Assembly: GCA_013397935.1 (NCBI GenBank)
Contig: VZRN01002231.1
Span: 346,943-410,942, forward strand
DNA from: Dasyornis broadbenti
Lineage: Eukaryota; Chordata; Aves; Passeriformes; Dasyornithidae
Direction: 5' to 3'
DNA: 64,000 bases
The translations under genes and the position numbers were made by a program. Below the pieces are notes generated by a model. The model ran no database searches. It saw only the letters and a list, made by a program, of their open reading frames with translations, and was not told the DNA's origin. Shown one piece after another: positions 1 to 10,429 of this stretch. Within the stretch, counting starts at the first letter, position 1. Every line of letters begins with the position of its first letter.

Positions 1-84
1 TCCTGGTTCTGCCTGTTTTTTTTTTTTTTGGTCCTCTTAGAAACTGGAAACAAAGCGCCCGCCCCTAGGCTGGACTGCGCAACG

Positions 85-525
85 CAATTCCAGGCCGGTA
101 TTTAACATTCAAATCATTAAATTTCCGCCAATAAATCCATTACCGTTAATTATATTGAAGGGGCTAACGATCTGTCGACAATATTCCACCATTGATTCCC
201 ATTCGCTTCGAATGGCCACCTCACCTCCAGTCCCTGCCAGGGTGCGCTTTGGAGAGTTCCCCTCCCCTCCTTTGCAGCTTTCTCCATGGCGCGGTGCTCC
301 TGCCATCCCCTTCTCCCCGAGCACAGGCTGCTCCTCGATAGGAACACGCTACACTTCTTTATGGCTTATGGCAAACTGCCTTGATTACTTCTACTGTTGT
401 ACCCATTATGTGAATTAAATATGTATTCAGTTGCATGCTGCTTGCGTTGTTATTGCAGGGTGACATATGGTAGTGACTCAATTAGAATGAAACTAGCATT
501 AGATAACCCTTCTGATTACATGCAT
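85..525. promoter_or_regulatory. Candidate conserved noncoding element, intron 2
   Basis: Two AT-rich sub-blocks (about 95-220 and 395-525) differ from the GC-rich flanks. Visible motifs are a CCAAT at 128-132, a TAATTA homeodomain core at 147-152, and TGACTCA at 474-480 overlapping a CAATTA core. No repeat family is recognised. This composition suits an enhancer-type conserved element. Conservation itself is not observable here. Confidence 0.35.
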
Positions 526-3500
526 CCCAGCCCGCTCGGCAGCCTGGCTGCTGCCTCCACCGCCGCTGCCTGCTTGCCTGATCTCCCGTTAGCGGCGGGC
601 TGTGGGTCCCATTAGCCATTATCAGATCCAGAGGCGGGTTTTAGGCAGAACACAGCAAGAGGAGGCTGTGCAGGATGAGGCCGTGGCCCCTGGGTGCTGT
701 CATGTTGCCGGCAGCAGGAGGGATGCTGGCACTGATGCTCACAGCCATGCTCACAACAGTGCAGTGATGCATTGTTTGCATATTGGGCTTTTGCCGTGGC
801 TTTCCATCCCAACTGTTTTTTACCTTTCCTTTGCAGCAGTGCCTGGGTGTTTCAGAGCCCAAAAATTCCCAAGCACAGGGGGCCGTCTGCCGAGTCCCAG
901 TCAGGTGTGCTTTGATGGGAAGCAGTGGCGCCCGTCGCAAGCACCCATTGGCACCAGGGTGAAGCTCCCAGTGTTTGAAGTTGTCCTCAAAGCAGCAGCA
1001 AAAAGCACCTAAGTTTGGTTTGGTGCACAGCTGCTTGTGACTGGTAAATGGCACCAAGCTTTCTGTAAAGGAAAAGGATCAAATGGTCAGCAGTGTTGTT
1101 TTCCTGCCTCCTCTTTCTCCGTGTGAGTGCCTGGTGAGAATGTCTTGACAAGAGCTGGGTGTTTGGGGCTTGCAACAGGGCAACAGTGGGTAGCTTTGGC
1201 ACTGCTGCCCTCTGGTGCCACGCTGGCTGCTCCCTAGGGAGGGCCTGGAGGGCTGCCTTCGTTGGAACCAGAGGATTTTCTGCTTACTCAGTTTCCTTCT
1301 GCCCTGCAAAAAACAGCCTAAATCTTACATTTCTTGAAACTAGAATGGCTGGGTTTCCCTGCATGCTGCTTCCATCATTTCCGTCCATTGGAGGGCTCTG
1401 CTGCAGAAACAGCAGAAGATGCTGCTGGTCCTGCAGGCAAGTCTCCAGCCTTGAATTTTGGTAATCAGACCCTGGGAAAATTTGGCTATTCCACACAACA
1501 GCCAAACTGGCTGTGTCTATCCACAGGGCATTGGGTCTCCCCAGAGATTGGGGAGCAAACAACACAATTTGTGAGCTCTCCCCACTGCTCCAAACCCACT
1601 GATTTTGCTTTATAACTCTGTGAATTGTTTGTCAGCAAATCCTGATGCAAAAGTAAATAGGAAATGGATTAATTATACAAGGGCATGTGTGGGTTTCAGA
1701 AACAAATCTCAGCCTGTGAGCTGTTTGCAAACATTTCTCTCCAGGGGCTGCTCTCTAGTTAGTCCCAGCGCCCAATTTCTCCTCTCATGTTGGGCAAAAG
1801 AAGGGCCTTTTTTTTTTTTTTTTTAATAAAGCGAATAATGGCAGCAATCAGCGAGCAAATAACATACTTCCTAGTGACAGGACTGAGCTAAATACAAATT
1901 TTATCTGGGTACATACATAGCTATTGAGAGGGATGTTTATGAATGGGAAATAATACAGCTCAACAAAAAAACCCAAACATTTGTGCGTTTTTTCACATCA
2001 CAGCTCGGAGTTCGGTTTGCACCTTTCATTGCGCCTTCATTCTTTGTATTTCTTGTGCATGTTCCCTGTGAGCCGGTGTGGGGGTGTGTGTACACAGGGG
2101 CTGCACGCACATTATGCTGTCAGACCACTGCGGGAAGCTTCATTCTTGCTTTTGCCGAGTGGGAAGTTTCTTTTCACAGTGGAATAAAGGCCTTTCTCAG
2201 CGGAGAACCAGGAGTCTGTGGTAAGGTGGTTGCTCCTGGAGCCCTAATCCTTTAGCTCATTCCAGACAGTAGCCCAAATCCCATTAGCATCCTTCCAGGC
2301 TCAGGGTTTTCTGAGCGGCTGTGGAGGCTTTGCAGCATAGCCCAGCTTGTGGTGCAGAGGACAGGCAGGGTCTGGCCAGTGAACCTGAACTGTGGTGGGT
2401 GCTACATGAGCCCCCCAGCTCCAGGGGAATCGTGGAGAGGATGCTCATGTGCAAACATCATTTTTATTTGAGCTTTTCAAGTTTTAGATGCTCAGCAGAG
2501 CTCTGTGCTGATGTTTCTCTGGGGTTGGGGTTCTGAGGTGATGCTGTCCCTTACCAGGACTCAGAGCATAGGGTTCAGTTTCCAAACCCAAAGCCTTTCT
2601 GGTTGCTGGGTCTGTTTTCCTCCCCAAGCAGAATTGGCAGGGTGAGCTGGGGGTGGTGTGGGGCTCTTGGAGCAGGATCCATCCCTTTATTGCTTGCCTT
2701 GCTATCGCTTGGGTTGCTTTGGGCTAGAAAACCGTCAGCTCATACAAATGACTGACAGCAGCCAGCATCAGCCCTTGGCAGGTATGTAAACAAAAGAGGG
2801 GACCGTTTTGTGCTTGCTCTTTTTTTTTTTACTATTTTTTTGGTTTTTTTTCTTTTTTTTGTTCACTTGAAGGCAGTGTGGGGTGATGTCACCCTATGCA
2901 CATCCCCATTTGGGGCTGGTGGGGGCCTTGCCTGGTGTCAAGCTGCAGGGTATCAGCTTGATTTTAAAGCTGCTTTAGGAGCAGCTTTAAACAGGAGTTG
3001 GAGAAGCAGATAACTGAGGGGCTACAAGGACAGTTACCTGCTCCCCATGTTTTCTGAGCCCTCCAAACCTCCTTCTCCTCTGAGCATCCGCTCCAGCCTC
3101 ATCCGTTGACTGCTGGTGCGTGCACCCCTGCTGGTTTCTATAAGCTGCCTGGTGAGCACAGCTCCCAGGTCTGCAGGCTGTCAAGGCCTGTGTCTCTCTC
3201 CAATTGATTGGAAAAGTTCTTGTGCATGTAATTATTTTTTAATTTTTTTTTCCCCAGTGAAGAACACCACCTGAGCAGGTCTCTGTTTGTCAGGCCTGCA
3301 CAGCTCATGCAGAAGGGAGGTGAGCTTGCAGATAGGGGCTTCAAATGAACACCAATGCAGTCCTATCAAGGAAAAGCAAAAATATTGGAAAAAGTGCATT
3401 TTTTTTCTACTGGACTTGTGCTTTCTGAAGTACTAGGCAGTTTCTTAAGGTGTTGTTTATTGGTTTTGTTTTTGTTATTGCTGGCAGTACTTACTTGGGA

Positions 3501-5339
3501 GAGTTCCCCTTTGCCCTTCCTACTGCTGGGTGCTGGGGTCACCTGTGCAGCTGCAGAAGGGAGTGGGCAAGCCCCGGCATGGCAGCCATGTGCCTGATTT
3601 CAACTCCAGGGAATTTCACAGGAGCGAAAGGAAATGGAAAACACCGTGAGGCCACTAAGCCACGAGCTGGAGTGGTTTATCTAAGTGGATTAGGGATTAC
3701 TGACCAGGGGCTGGTGTGAAGCAGATGGGGTTTTGCCTGCCGCTGCTATGGGATTATGGTGGACGATTGTGGATTGAATCCTCCATCTCCAGTATCTGCA
3801 GTCCCTCCCCCCCTTGCTGCCAAAACCTCCATTCCCCCAAGTAGCTTCTGTGAGTGCTACTCAGCCCATTCCTGCCCTTGGGTGTGGGCAGCTGCCTGCT
3901 CTCACCCTCAGCTGGCATTGAAGGGAAGCTGAGGTATGGTCCCCTGTTCCCCTTTCTTAAGCCATCATGTCCCCAGGGAATATGGGCGCAGGGTGGGAGC
4001 AGTGGGCTCCCTGTTCCTTTCACTGGAAGCACTGTGCTCATCTGTGAGGGTCTCCCAACCCTTCATTTATATGGAAAGGAAACTCAGGCCTGTCTCTCTC
4101 CACATGTAACCTGCCTGCACTTTTTTCCCCTTTTTCTCTCAGTCTCCTGTTTTTTCACTTGCTAGAAAAAAAAAACAACTAAACTAAACCCCCAGCAGAA
4201 AGCAAGCTGTGATACTGTCGGGCCTGGCGTTGATGTTATTTATTTTCCTCAGTTGCTGCTCTGGAAGCCTGGAGTTGACAGAGCGGTTTTGTAGAATAGA
4301 AACATTATAGACTGTTACTGTCAGAGTGTTAAATGTGATGGATAGAGAAATACAGGGGAGGGAGGGGACTTTACACTAGCCATGTCTGCCAGCGAGGGTG
4401 CTCATGGGAGAATAAACCATCCGCATATAAGAAATGAATGAGGTAATGTGGCGGGAGGTAATGGACTCTTGCAACAGAGATGCGCCTTGCTGGCTGAACT
4501 TAACCCTTGCCACTCCACCGGCGGCATGGGGTGGCATGGGAGTGCCTGCCCTGCTCACCTTTGGCCCTGGCATCCTGCCAGTTTGGGGCCAGCATGCTGG
4601 GAAGAGCTGGTCTGTCCCTGTGGAGCAAGGGGATCACTGCCTCAGTCTATGCAGACCCTGCTCTCACACAGCAGTGCTTGCTGGGCTTGCCACAAGCCTG
4701 GGATGGAGCATTTTTGGGGTGAGCAGCAAGAGATGTATTTATCAACTGTTCATAAAGGCACTTGGGCTGCTCGGGAGGTGCAGAGGATGCAGCCATCAGT
4801 CAGCAGCAGCCCAGTGGCTCACTTGGGGTGTATCTGGGCTTGGTATCTTGGGTAGGTTTGGAGCAAATTGAGTTCAGTCAGCAAGACGAAGAGAACAGGT
4901 AACCCTCTACCTGGTCATACTCTTCTGTCGGTGGAGAGGTGCTGTGAAGCTGAGGGACTTCACCTCCGTTCATGGCTGGTTGTGCAGAGTGCTAAGTGGG
5001 GATCCAGAACCCAAACCCCATGGATATGGTGTTTGGTTTGTGTTTCAAATGTCATTTCTTGTGTCTGGAAGGATAGGTTGGGTGGGGAGAACCTGTGGTG
5101 GTTGGTGTCCCTCCAGCTCTGTGGTTATATCATGGGAGGATAGGCTGTGTGCATCTCTGGCCTCTTCTCATTCACATTGATGATTTTTCCAGTCATACAG
5201 TTCACTATCAAATTGAGTTTTGAAGGCTAATGAGTACTTAGTGCTTGTTTCCATCCCTCCTCCTCACAGTGTCTTTCTGTAGTTCTCCCCATGAGGAGAT
5301 CCCATGGATGGCATTACCTCCTGCCTCAGGACCACAGAT
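526..5339. other. Intronic sequence without recognised genes
   Basis: Mostly unique GC-moderate sequence. It holds T tracts at about 1808-1824 and 2820-2861 and a stretch near 1600-1990 that is AT-rich without a clear motif cluster. The AATAAA at 1825-1830 follows a T tract and has no sign of acting as a poly(A) signal. No exon, RNA gene or dated repeat could be supported. Confidence 0.6.
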
Positions 5340-5655
5340 GCACAGAGTAATTTGGGTTGGAGAAGGGACCTTGAAGATCATGTCATTCTAAGCCCCCTGC
5401 CATGGGCAGGGACACCTTTCAGGAGGTGAGTCTGCTCAAAGCCCCATCCAACCTGGCCTTGAACATTTCCAGGGATGGATCATCCACAGCTTCCCTGGGC
5501 AACCTGTACCTGTTCCTCACCACCCTCACAGAGAAAAGTTTCTTCCCAGTGTTTAATCTGAACCAACCCTCTGTCATTTTGAAGCCATTCCTTCTTGTGC
5601 CAGCACTACAGGCCCTAGAATAAAGTCTCTCTGTGTCTTTCTTACAAGGCTGATG
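5340..5655 (-). repeat. CR1 LINE 3'-end fragment, antisense
   Basis: Read on the + strand, the block starts with a degenerate 'gggttggag aagggacctt gaagatcat' phrase. It continues with 'ccatccaacctggccttgaa', 'ccagggatgg...ccacagcttccctgggcaacctg' and 'agtctctctgtgtctttctta'. This is the reverse complement of the familiar avian CR1 3' region, so the element lies on the minus strand. The terminal 8-bp repeats are worn away and several indels are present, so the copy is moderately old. It is 5'-truncated, as almost all CR1 copies are. The right edge is uncertain by about 50 bp. Confidence 0.85.
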
Positions 5656-6274
5656 GGCTTGCAGGGGGTGAAGAGCCTCAGGGCGGGGGGCAGCCCTGGC
5701 AGCTCTCACTGCCCCTTCCCTTCACGCTTCGCTGGATGTCCGGCCTGACTGCGCAAAGTTTGTCGTAGTCAGTGTGTGTGAGTAATTGAATTACCTCCTT
5801 GTGCATTTTACCCTTGCTGACACCATCTTATCTCCAGCTCATGGAGCTTCATTACCGTCCTTGGAGGAGTCCCTCAGCCTCTGCGAGTCCTTGCTAACCC
5901 CCGTTGTTCATGTTCTCGTCAAACCCACTGCTGCTCATGCTCTGCTCCTGGAAGTAAACTTATTAAGCCACAATGGGCAAACCTTCTGCCTCCCTGGTCT
6001 TGTTGAAAAAGCCATTTATTTCTGCTCTCTGCCACCTCTTAACCGACCATTAGTCCTTGCTTTTTGTGGGAGGAGAGTTAGTTTTGTCAACTGATCAAAC
6101 TTTGGGGGACTCCAAACAATGCCAGTGGTGCTTTGTGCCTCCTGTTGCTGGGTGCCCAGCAACTGTAATGGATTAGCCAGGTACATTTTCTTCTTCCTTA
6201 TGGGCACTTCTAGTTAATCTCAGTGGTATCATGTCCATCTCAAGGCTTGATCCTACCTATTTATCATCTTAGCC

Positions 6275-6572
6275 TGTACTGAAGTGAGACTCACAAGTCG
6301 GTGAATCTGTGGCTCATCTCACTCCATTTTTTAAAAATAGGGTATGACACTTTGTGTCCTCTAGTGTAATGAGAGATTGAGCTGCTAATGAAAATATGCA
6401 ATCATTTTATTTCTGAGTCCCTGCAGAACTCTAAGGCAGGTATTATCTGGTCCTGGTGACTCCTCATTTTTCATTTTCCAAACGTGCTTTAACATCACTT
6501 CTTCTGACATCTCAATCTCTGAGCGTCATCTTTGCCACCTGAAAGATGACCCACAGTTGGGGATCACATGTG
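6275..6572 (-). repeat. Ancient L3/CR1-type LINE reverse-transcriptase fragment, antisense
   Basis: The + strand carries phrases typical of the antisense of old L3/CR1-like LINE reverse transcriptase: 'tactgaagtgagactcacaa', 'cattttttaaaaataggg', 'ctgcagaactctaaggcagg', 'tatctggtcctggtgactc', 'ctgacatctcaatctctgag' and 'cacctgaaagatgaccca'. The order of these phrases matches the family, and substitutions and small gaps throughout indicate great age. It is separate from the younger CR1 tail at 5340-5655. No open frame remains. The identification is from memory of the family text and needs a RepeatMasker run to name the subfamily. Confidence 0.65.
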
Positions 6573-7194
6573 TTGAGTTGCTGAGGGCTGGGTTTCCTTG
6601 CATCCTTGCACCCAGTGGCCACTGCCACTGCCACTCCTGCAGCAGTAGGTGCTACATGGATGATACCAACGTCCAGCCTTGCTGTTGGTTTTATGGCAAA
6701 ATTCATCTTCCTTTGTGAGCTCCTGGCTGGTTAAAGAGTATAATGTATTAAAGTATCATCTGTTTGTGAAATGGGTGAGTTTGAGGAATTGCTTTGTATT
6801 TGCTTGCTGTTTCTTTGGGGTCTGGATCAAGTTTCTGAATTTAGGGGTTCGGTGGGAATCCCCAATATGTTTCTGTTCAGGAGGTGTCTTTATACTCTGT
6901 ATACTCTGTCTCCAACCATTTGAACCTGGATGCTGGTACTGGAACTGTCCTTGCCTTTAGATGGTGGCGGAGAGGCAGGAAGAGCTAATCTCAACCCAAA
7001 ATCTCTTTCTTGTGAAAGAGCAGCATCGGGCTGCTGCTTGCCCTGGGGTTGCAGCCACAGTGCCCTGGGCAGCCGTGGGGGCATCACCATCCCTGTTGGA
7101 CAGCAGTGGCTCTTACCCCAGCATGGTGACACCTGGTCCACAAATCCCTTCTCTTTTTTTTTTTTTTTTTGAGCTTTGCACTCCAAATCAGCTT

Positions 7195-7805
7195 GATTTG
7201 GCAAAAGGCTTCCATTGCAGCACGTCACAGGTAATTTATTCCCGGGTGCTGTAATCTGAAGGAAAGCAGAGTGAGAGACCTCCAGTCACAGCCGCGCGCG
7301 CACGCAAAAAGTTAAGTATTCTTGCTTTCGCTGACAGTACAAAGGTGTCATATACGAGAAGGATTGACACAGACCAAAGGGTCTTGTGGGAAATATGATA
7401 ATAACTATAAAGAAGACAGATTATTCCCCAGTTGCCAACATTCAAACCTTTTTACAGTCAGTTCAAACATATAAAACTTTATTGCTGTAGCAGAAAGGGG
7501 AACAATTTCTGGTTGCACAGCTTTCCCAGGGCTGGGTTTATACTGTCTGTGTTATTGCTCTATAGTGGCATTTTAAAGTTTATTGAACAAGACTTTTACA
7601 ATTGAAGGAAGTATATAAAACTGTAAATTTATTAGATTTTTCAGGATAAGTGCCCTTTCTAGTTGTGCTCAAGAATTCGGAGCTACAAGAAACTGCTAGT
7701 TACAAGACTTATTAATATTAAAGACTGAGGGAGCGCACATTTTATACCTTAACTGATCTAAAAAATAATATTATGATATTACTGAAAATCTGAGCTGTCA
7801 CTGAA
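7195..7805. promoter_or_regulatory. Candidate conserved noncoding element cluster, intron 2
   Basis: About 600 bp of AT-rich, repeat-free sequence between a T tract (7155-7170) and TG-rich low-complexity sequence after 7830. Visible motifs are a MEIS core TGACAG at 7332-7337, GTGTCA at 7345-7350, GGATTGACAC at 7361-7370 (8 of 10 matches to the PBX-MEIS decamer TGATTGACAG), TTTATTG and TTAATATTAA runs, and CTGTCA near 7794. A GCGCGCGC run sits at about 7292-7299. A conserved enhancer is an inference from composition and motif density. Confidence 0.4.
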
Positions 7806-7829
7806 CAGGGTGCGTGGAGCATTTGTATG

Positions 7830-8030
7830 GTTTGTGTATGTATAAATAGTTGCTATCTACATGCAGATAGGGAGATGTGTGTGTGTCTGGATACGCCTCC
7901 GGGGGTGTTCGTGCTCCTTGAGGGCGTGCACACACACCATGTGGAAGCACACAAGTGCCTGTGTGTGTTTGAGCATATATGTATATATAAATCTATGTGT
8001 TTCTATGCAGTATTTTATTTTTATATGGGT
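7830..8030. repeat. TG/TA-rich low-complexity stretch
   Basis: Interrupted runs of gtgtgtgt, cacacac and tatatata (for example 7876-7886 and 7976-7988). These are degenerate dinucleotide repeats, not a gene. The two overlapping + strand frames here are cysteine/valine-rich only because of the TGT repeats. Confidence 0.6.
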
Positions 8031-10084
8031 TTATTTCCCATATCGTGCAGTGCTTTCCAGTATGGAGTCTTGGTGTGCGCATAAGGCTTTTAGGTGATGC
8101 ATAAATACAATTAATGAGGTGCCTGGGTGGGTTTGATGGTTTTATCATGCTTGGTTGATGTGGTGTTCAGAGGCATCGCTGTGTAACTCAGGTATGAAGA
8201 CCTCTGGTATGTAAAACTCCACAATTTATAGCGTATTCAACCATTCACCTGGTATTTTGTGCCTAAAATCAGTAAGTACACGAGTGACAGTGGGATAGTG
8301 TGTTCCTAAAGGAATGCCTGCCCCCATCCTTTCTTCTTCAGGCTGTGGCTGAGTAACACTGATCATAAATTTGCAGGGACTGGATTCTCTGGTCGGCACA
8401 TTTGCTCAGGGCTGCTTATGCAGCAATTCAGGGCTGCAGTGCTGCTGGAGACAGCCCTCAGAGAGCTCACCCGCATGCAGTCTGTGGGGAAGCCTGCTCT
8501 TGAGGGGTACCTGCTGTAAGCTTGCATTTTTTCAGCTTGGAGATTATTTCACCTAAATGTGTGACTCGAATTAAAATAAGTCATAAATCTGCTCTTCTGC
8601 CTGTGGTGTATCCACCTGCTCTTTGTGGCGGCCAATGCTGCCACAGGGACTAGGAGGACACCTAAGAGGAGTTTGTTCTGGGTTGGGGGATGCCCGCTGG
8701 GGCAAAGACTCTCTTTAGGTACCTCTGTCCAGGGCTTGGGGCTGGGAATACATCCCCCAGCTCAGGAGGAGAGCTTTCCTCCACTGCTCTGCTCTGCCAG
8801 TCCAGCACAGCTACAGAAGTAGATGTCTTCAACTTTGGCGTCTGTGATGCCAAGTTGCAAGGGGCAGTGGGTGCTCTGGAGGCTGAGCAGGAGCAGAAGC
8901 ACCATGAACTGGCAGTGAAGGCAAGGAAGTCAATAAGCCCTGAATCTTTTATGAGACCTTGGATATTCTGATCACAGCTCTGCTGGCACTGAGATAGGAA
9001 TACAGATTATCTGAGAAAGCGTCCCTGACTTGAAGCTCAGTCCTGGGTCTTCCTAAGATTTTTAACTTGTCTCCACATATTAACATTTTGCTGTCAGGCT
9101 TTTTGGGGGGTTTCCCTTTTTCTCCTGCTTTTTTCCTGCAGGAGGAATGAAGCTCAGGTGTGATTTCTGGGACCTAGGTCTGGCTGGAGAAGAAAGCGGG
9201 TAGAACGTAATGTGGCTAATGGGGCTAAGAGCGTTATCTCTGTGTATTGTTAATAACAAAACTGAGCAGCAGCACCGCACACCAGGAATTGGAAGAAAAG
9301 GAAAGCCCTCAGATCCCTTGTAATCCCTCGTTGCGCAGCGCGACAGTGCTGGAATTGTAAGGGTTCTCACTGAATTCATTTCGAGTTTGGAGAGAAAAGA
9401 AGGAAAAGGAGAATGGGGAGGGAAAGAAAAAAAAGAAAGACCCCTGCACTGAGATGAATTTATGCCTAAGCTTGTCTTGGGAATGCAAATGTGTTTAAGA
9501 CTCTCTGAGCTAAACCACCCCTTTTGGGAAGAGGGAGGGGGGAAAGGGGGAAAAAAAAAAGGAAGTATGACACAGAAGGGACACCGGGAGAATGTGAAAT
9601 GAGGGTTTGCTGCCCCTCCTCCCACGCCCCCGCCTGCTGCCGAGCTGGCACACGGGCAGGCAAATGGGAAACGCCACGGTGCGGCACCTAGGGGAGATCT
9701 AGGCCTGTGGGTGTTGTGCTCTGACCTCCATCCTTGCGGAGAAGTGGACAGAGGTGTCACCCCACCATCACATTGGCCTTTTGCCCCTACCCTCTTGCTC
9801 CCTGCTCACACCAGCCTGGCTGCGAGATGTGACATGGCCACGCTGGTGCCACCACCACCACGTGCCCGTGTTCCACCTGCAGAAGTGAGGGTGCTGCCTG
9901 CCTGCTGTCCGACAGGAACCCTGCCACCCTTGCAGGGCTGCTCACCCAGGCTCTGCATCAGGACGGGGGAGGAGGAGGGCAGCAGGGAGAGGAGCAATCC
10001 GGCAGCAAGCAGGAGGGAGGAGGGCTGCAGGAGGAGACGGAGCCCACTGCCAATTGGGCAGTTGTGTGTGTTGTCTGGAGGCTG
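8031..10084. other. Intronic sequence without recognised genes
   Basis: Unique sequence, with a purine-rich (G/A) run at about 9390-9600. That run generates a long minus-strand frame of phenylalanine, serine and proline that I reject as coding. The segment 9600-10060 is GC-rich with CCACCACCACC and GGAGGAGG tracts. No exon or RNA gene seen. Confidence 0.55.
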
Positions 10085-10320
10085 CTGCTAACCACTCGTT
10101 ACAATTAAAATGAAGTGTCCGTCAGCGGCTATCTTCGCTGTGTGGCCCATATGTTTCTGAGCTGATACTGTCCGGATTACTCTGTTTGGGAGAACGATAA
10201 CGGCTGTTTATAACCTTGGCAAAGACTGAGCCCTAATCAGGCTGGAGCACATTTTCGCCGACTGGCTGATAACGGGCTGTTAGCTGCCTTATCGCTGGGG
10301 AGAGATAGGCCAAAATAAGC
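10085..10320. promoter_or_regulatory. Candidate enhancer with GATA/MYB-like direct repeat
   Basis: A compact block between GC-rich sequence and a T tract. GATAACGG-CTGTT occurs at 10196-10208 and again as GATAACGGGCTGTT at 10268-10281. Each copy joins a GATA-type core (GATAA) to a MYB-type core (AACGG). Further GATA-type cores are GATAC near 10164, TTATCG near 10289 and AGATAG near 10302. An ACAATTAAAA core lies near 10101. The arrangement suggests a regulatory element, and the cell type is not deducible. Confidence 0.4.
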
Positions 10321-10391
10321 AGATCTGTGAGCACAAGAGCCCAACCAAGAGGCACATACCCTGGCTTGGCCTTTATTTTTAGATGCTCTTT

Positions 10392-10408
10392 TCTTTTTTT
10401 TTTTTTTC
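10392..10408. repeat. T-rich tract
   Basis: A run of T following ttttcttt, then a CT-rich continuation to about 10425. Simple low-complexity sequence. Confidence 0.8.
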
Positions 10409-10429
10409 CTTTTCTTCTTTTCCTGGCTG

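Noticed and set aside
1825..1830. AATAAA after a T tract as an intronic polyadenylation site
   Set aside because: It lacks a terminal exon or splice acceptor upstream. Such hexamers are common in AT-rich intron.
9080..9760. 226-codon minus-strand open frame
   Set aside because: It arises from a G/A-rich run. The product is low-complexity Phe/Ser/Pro with no recognisable domain, and it lies in an intron.
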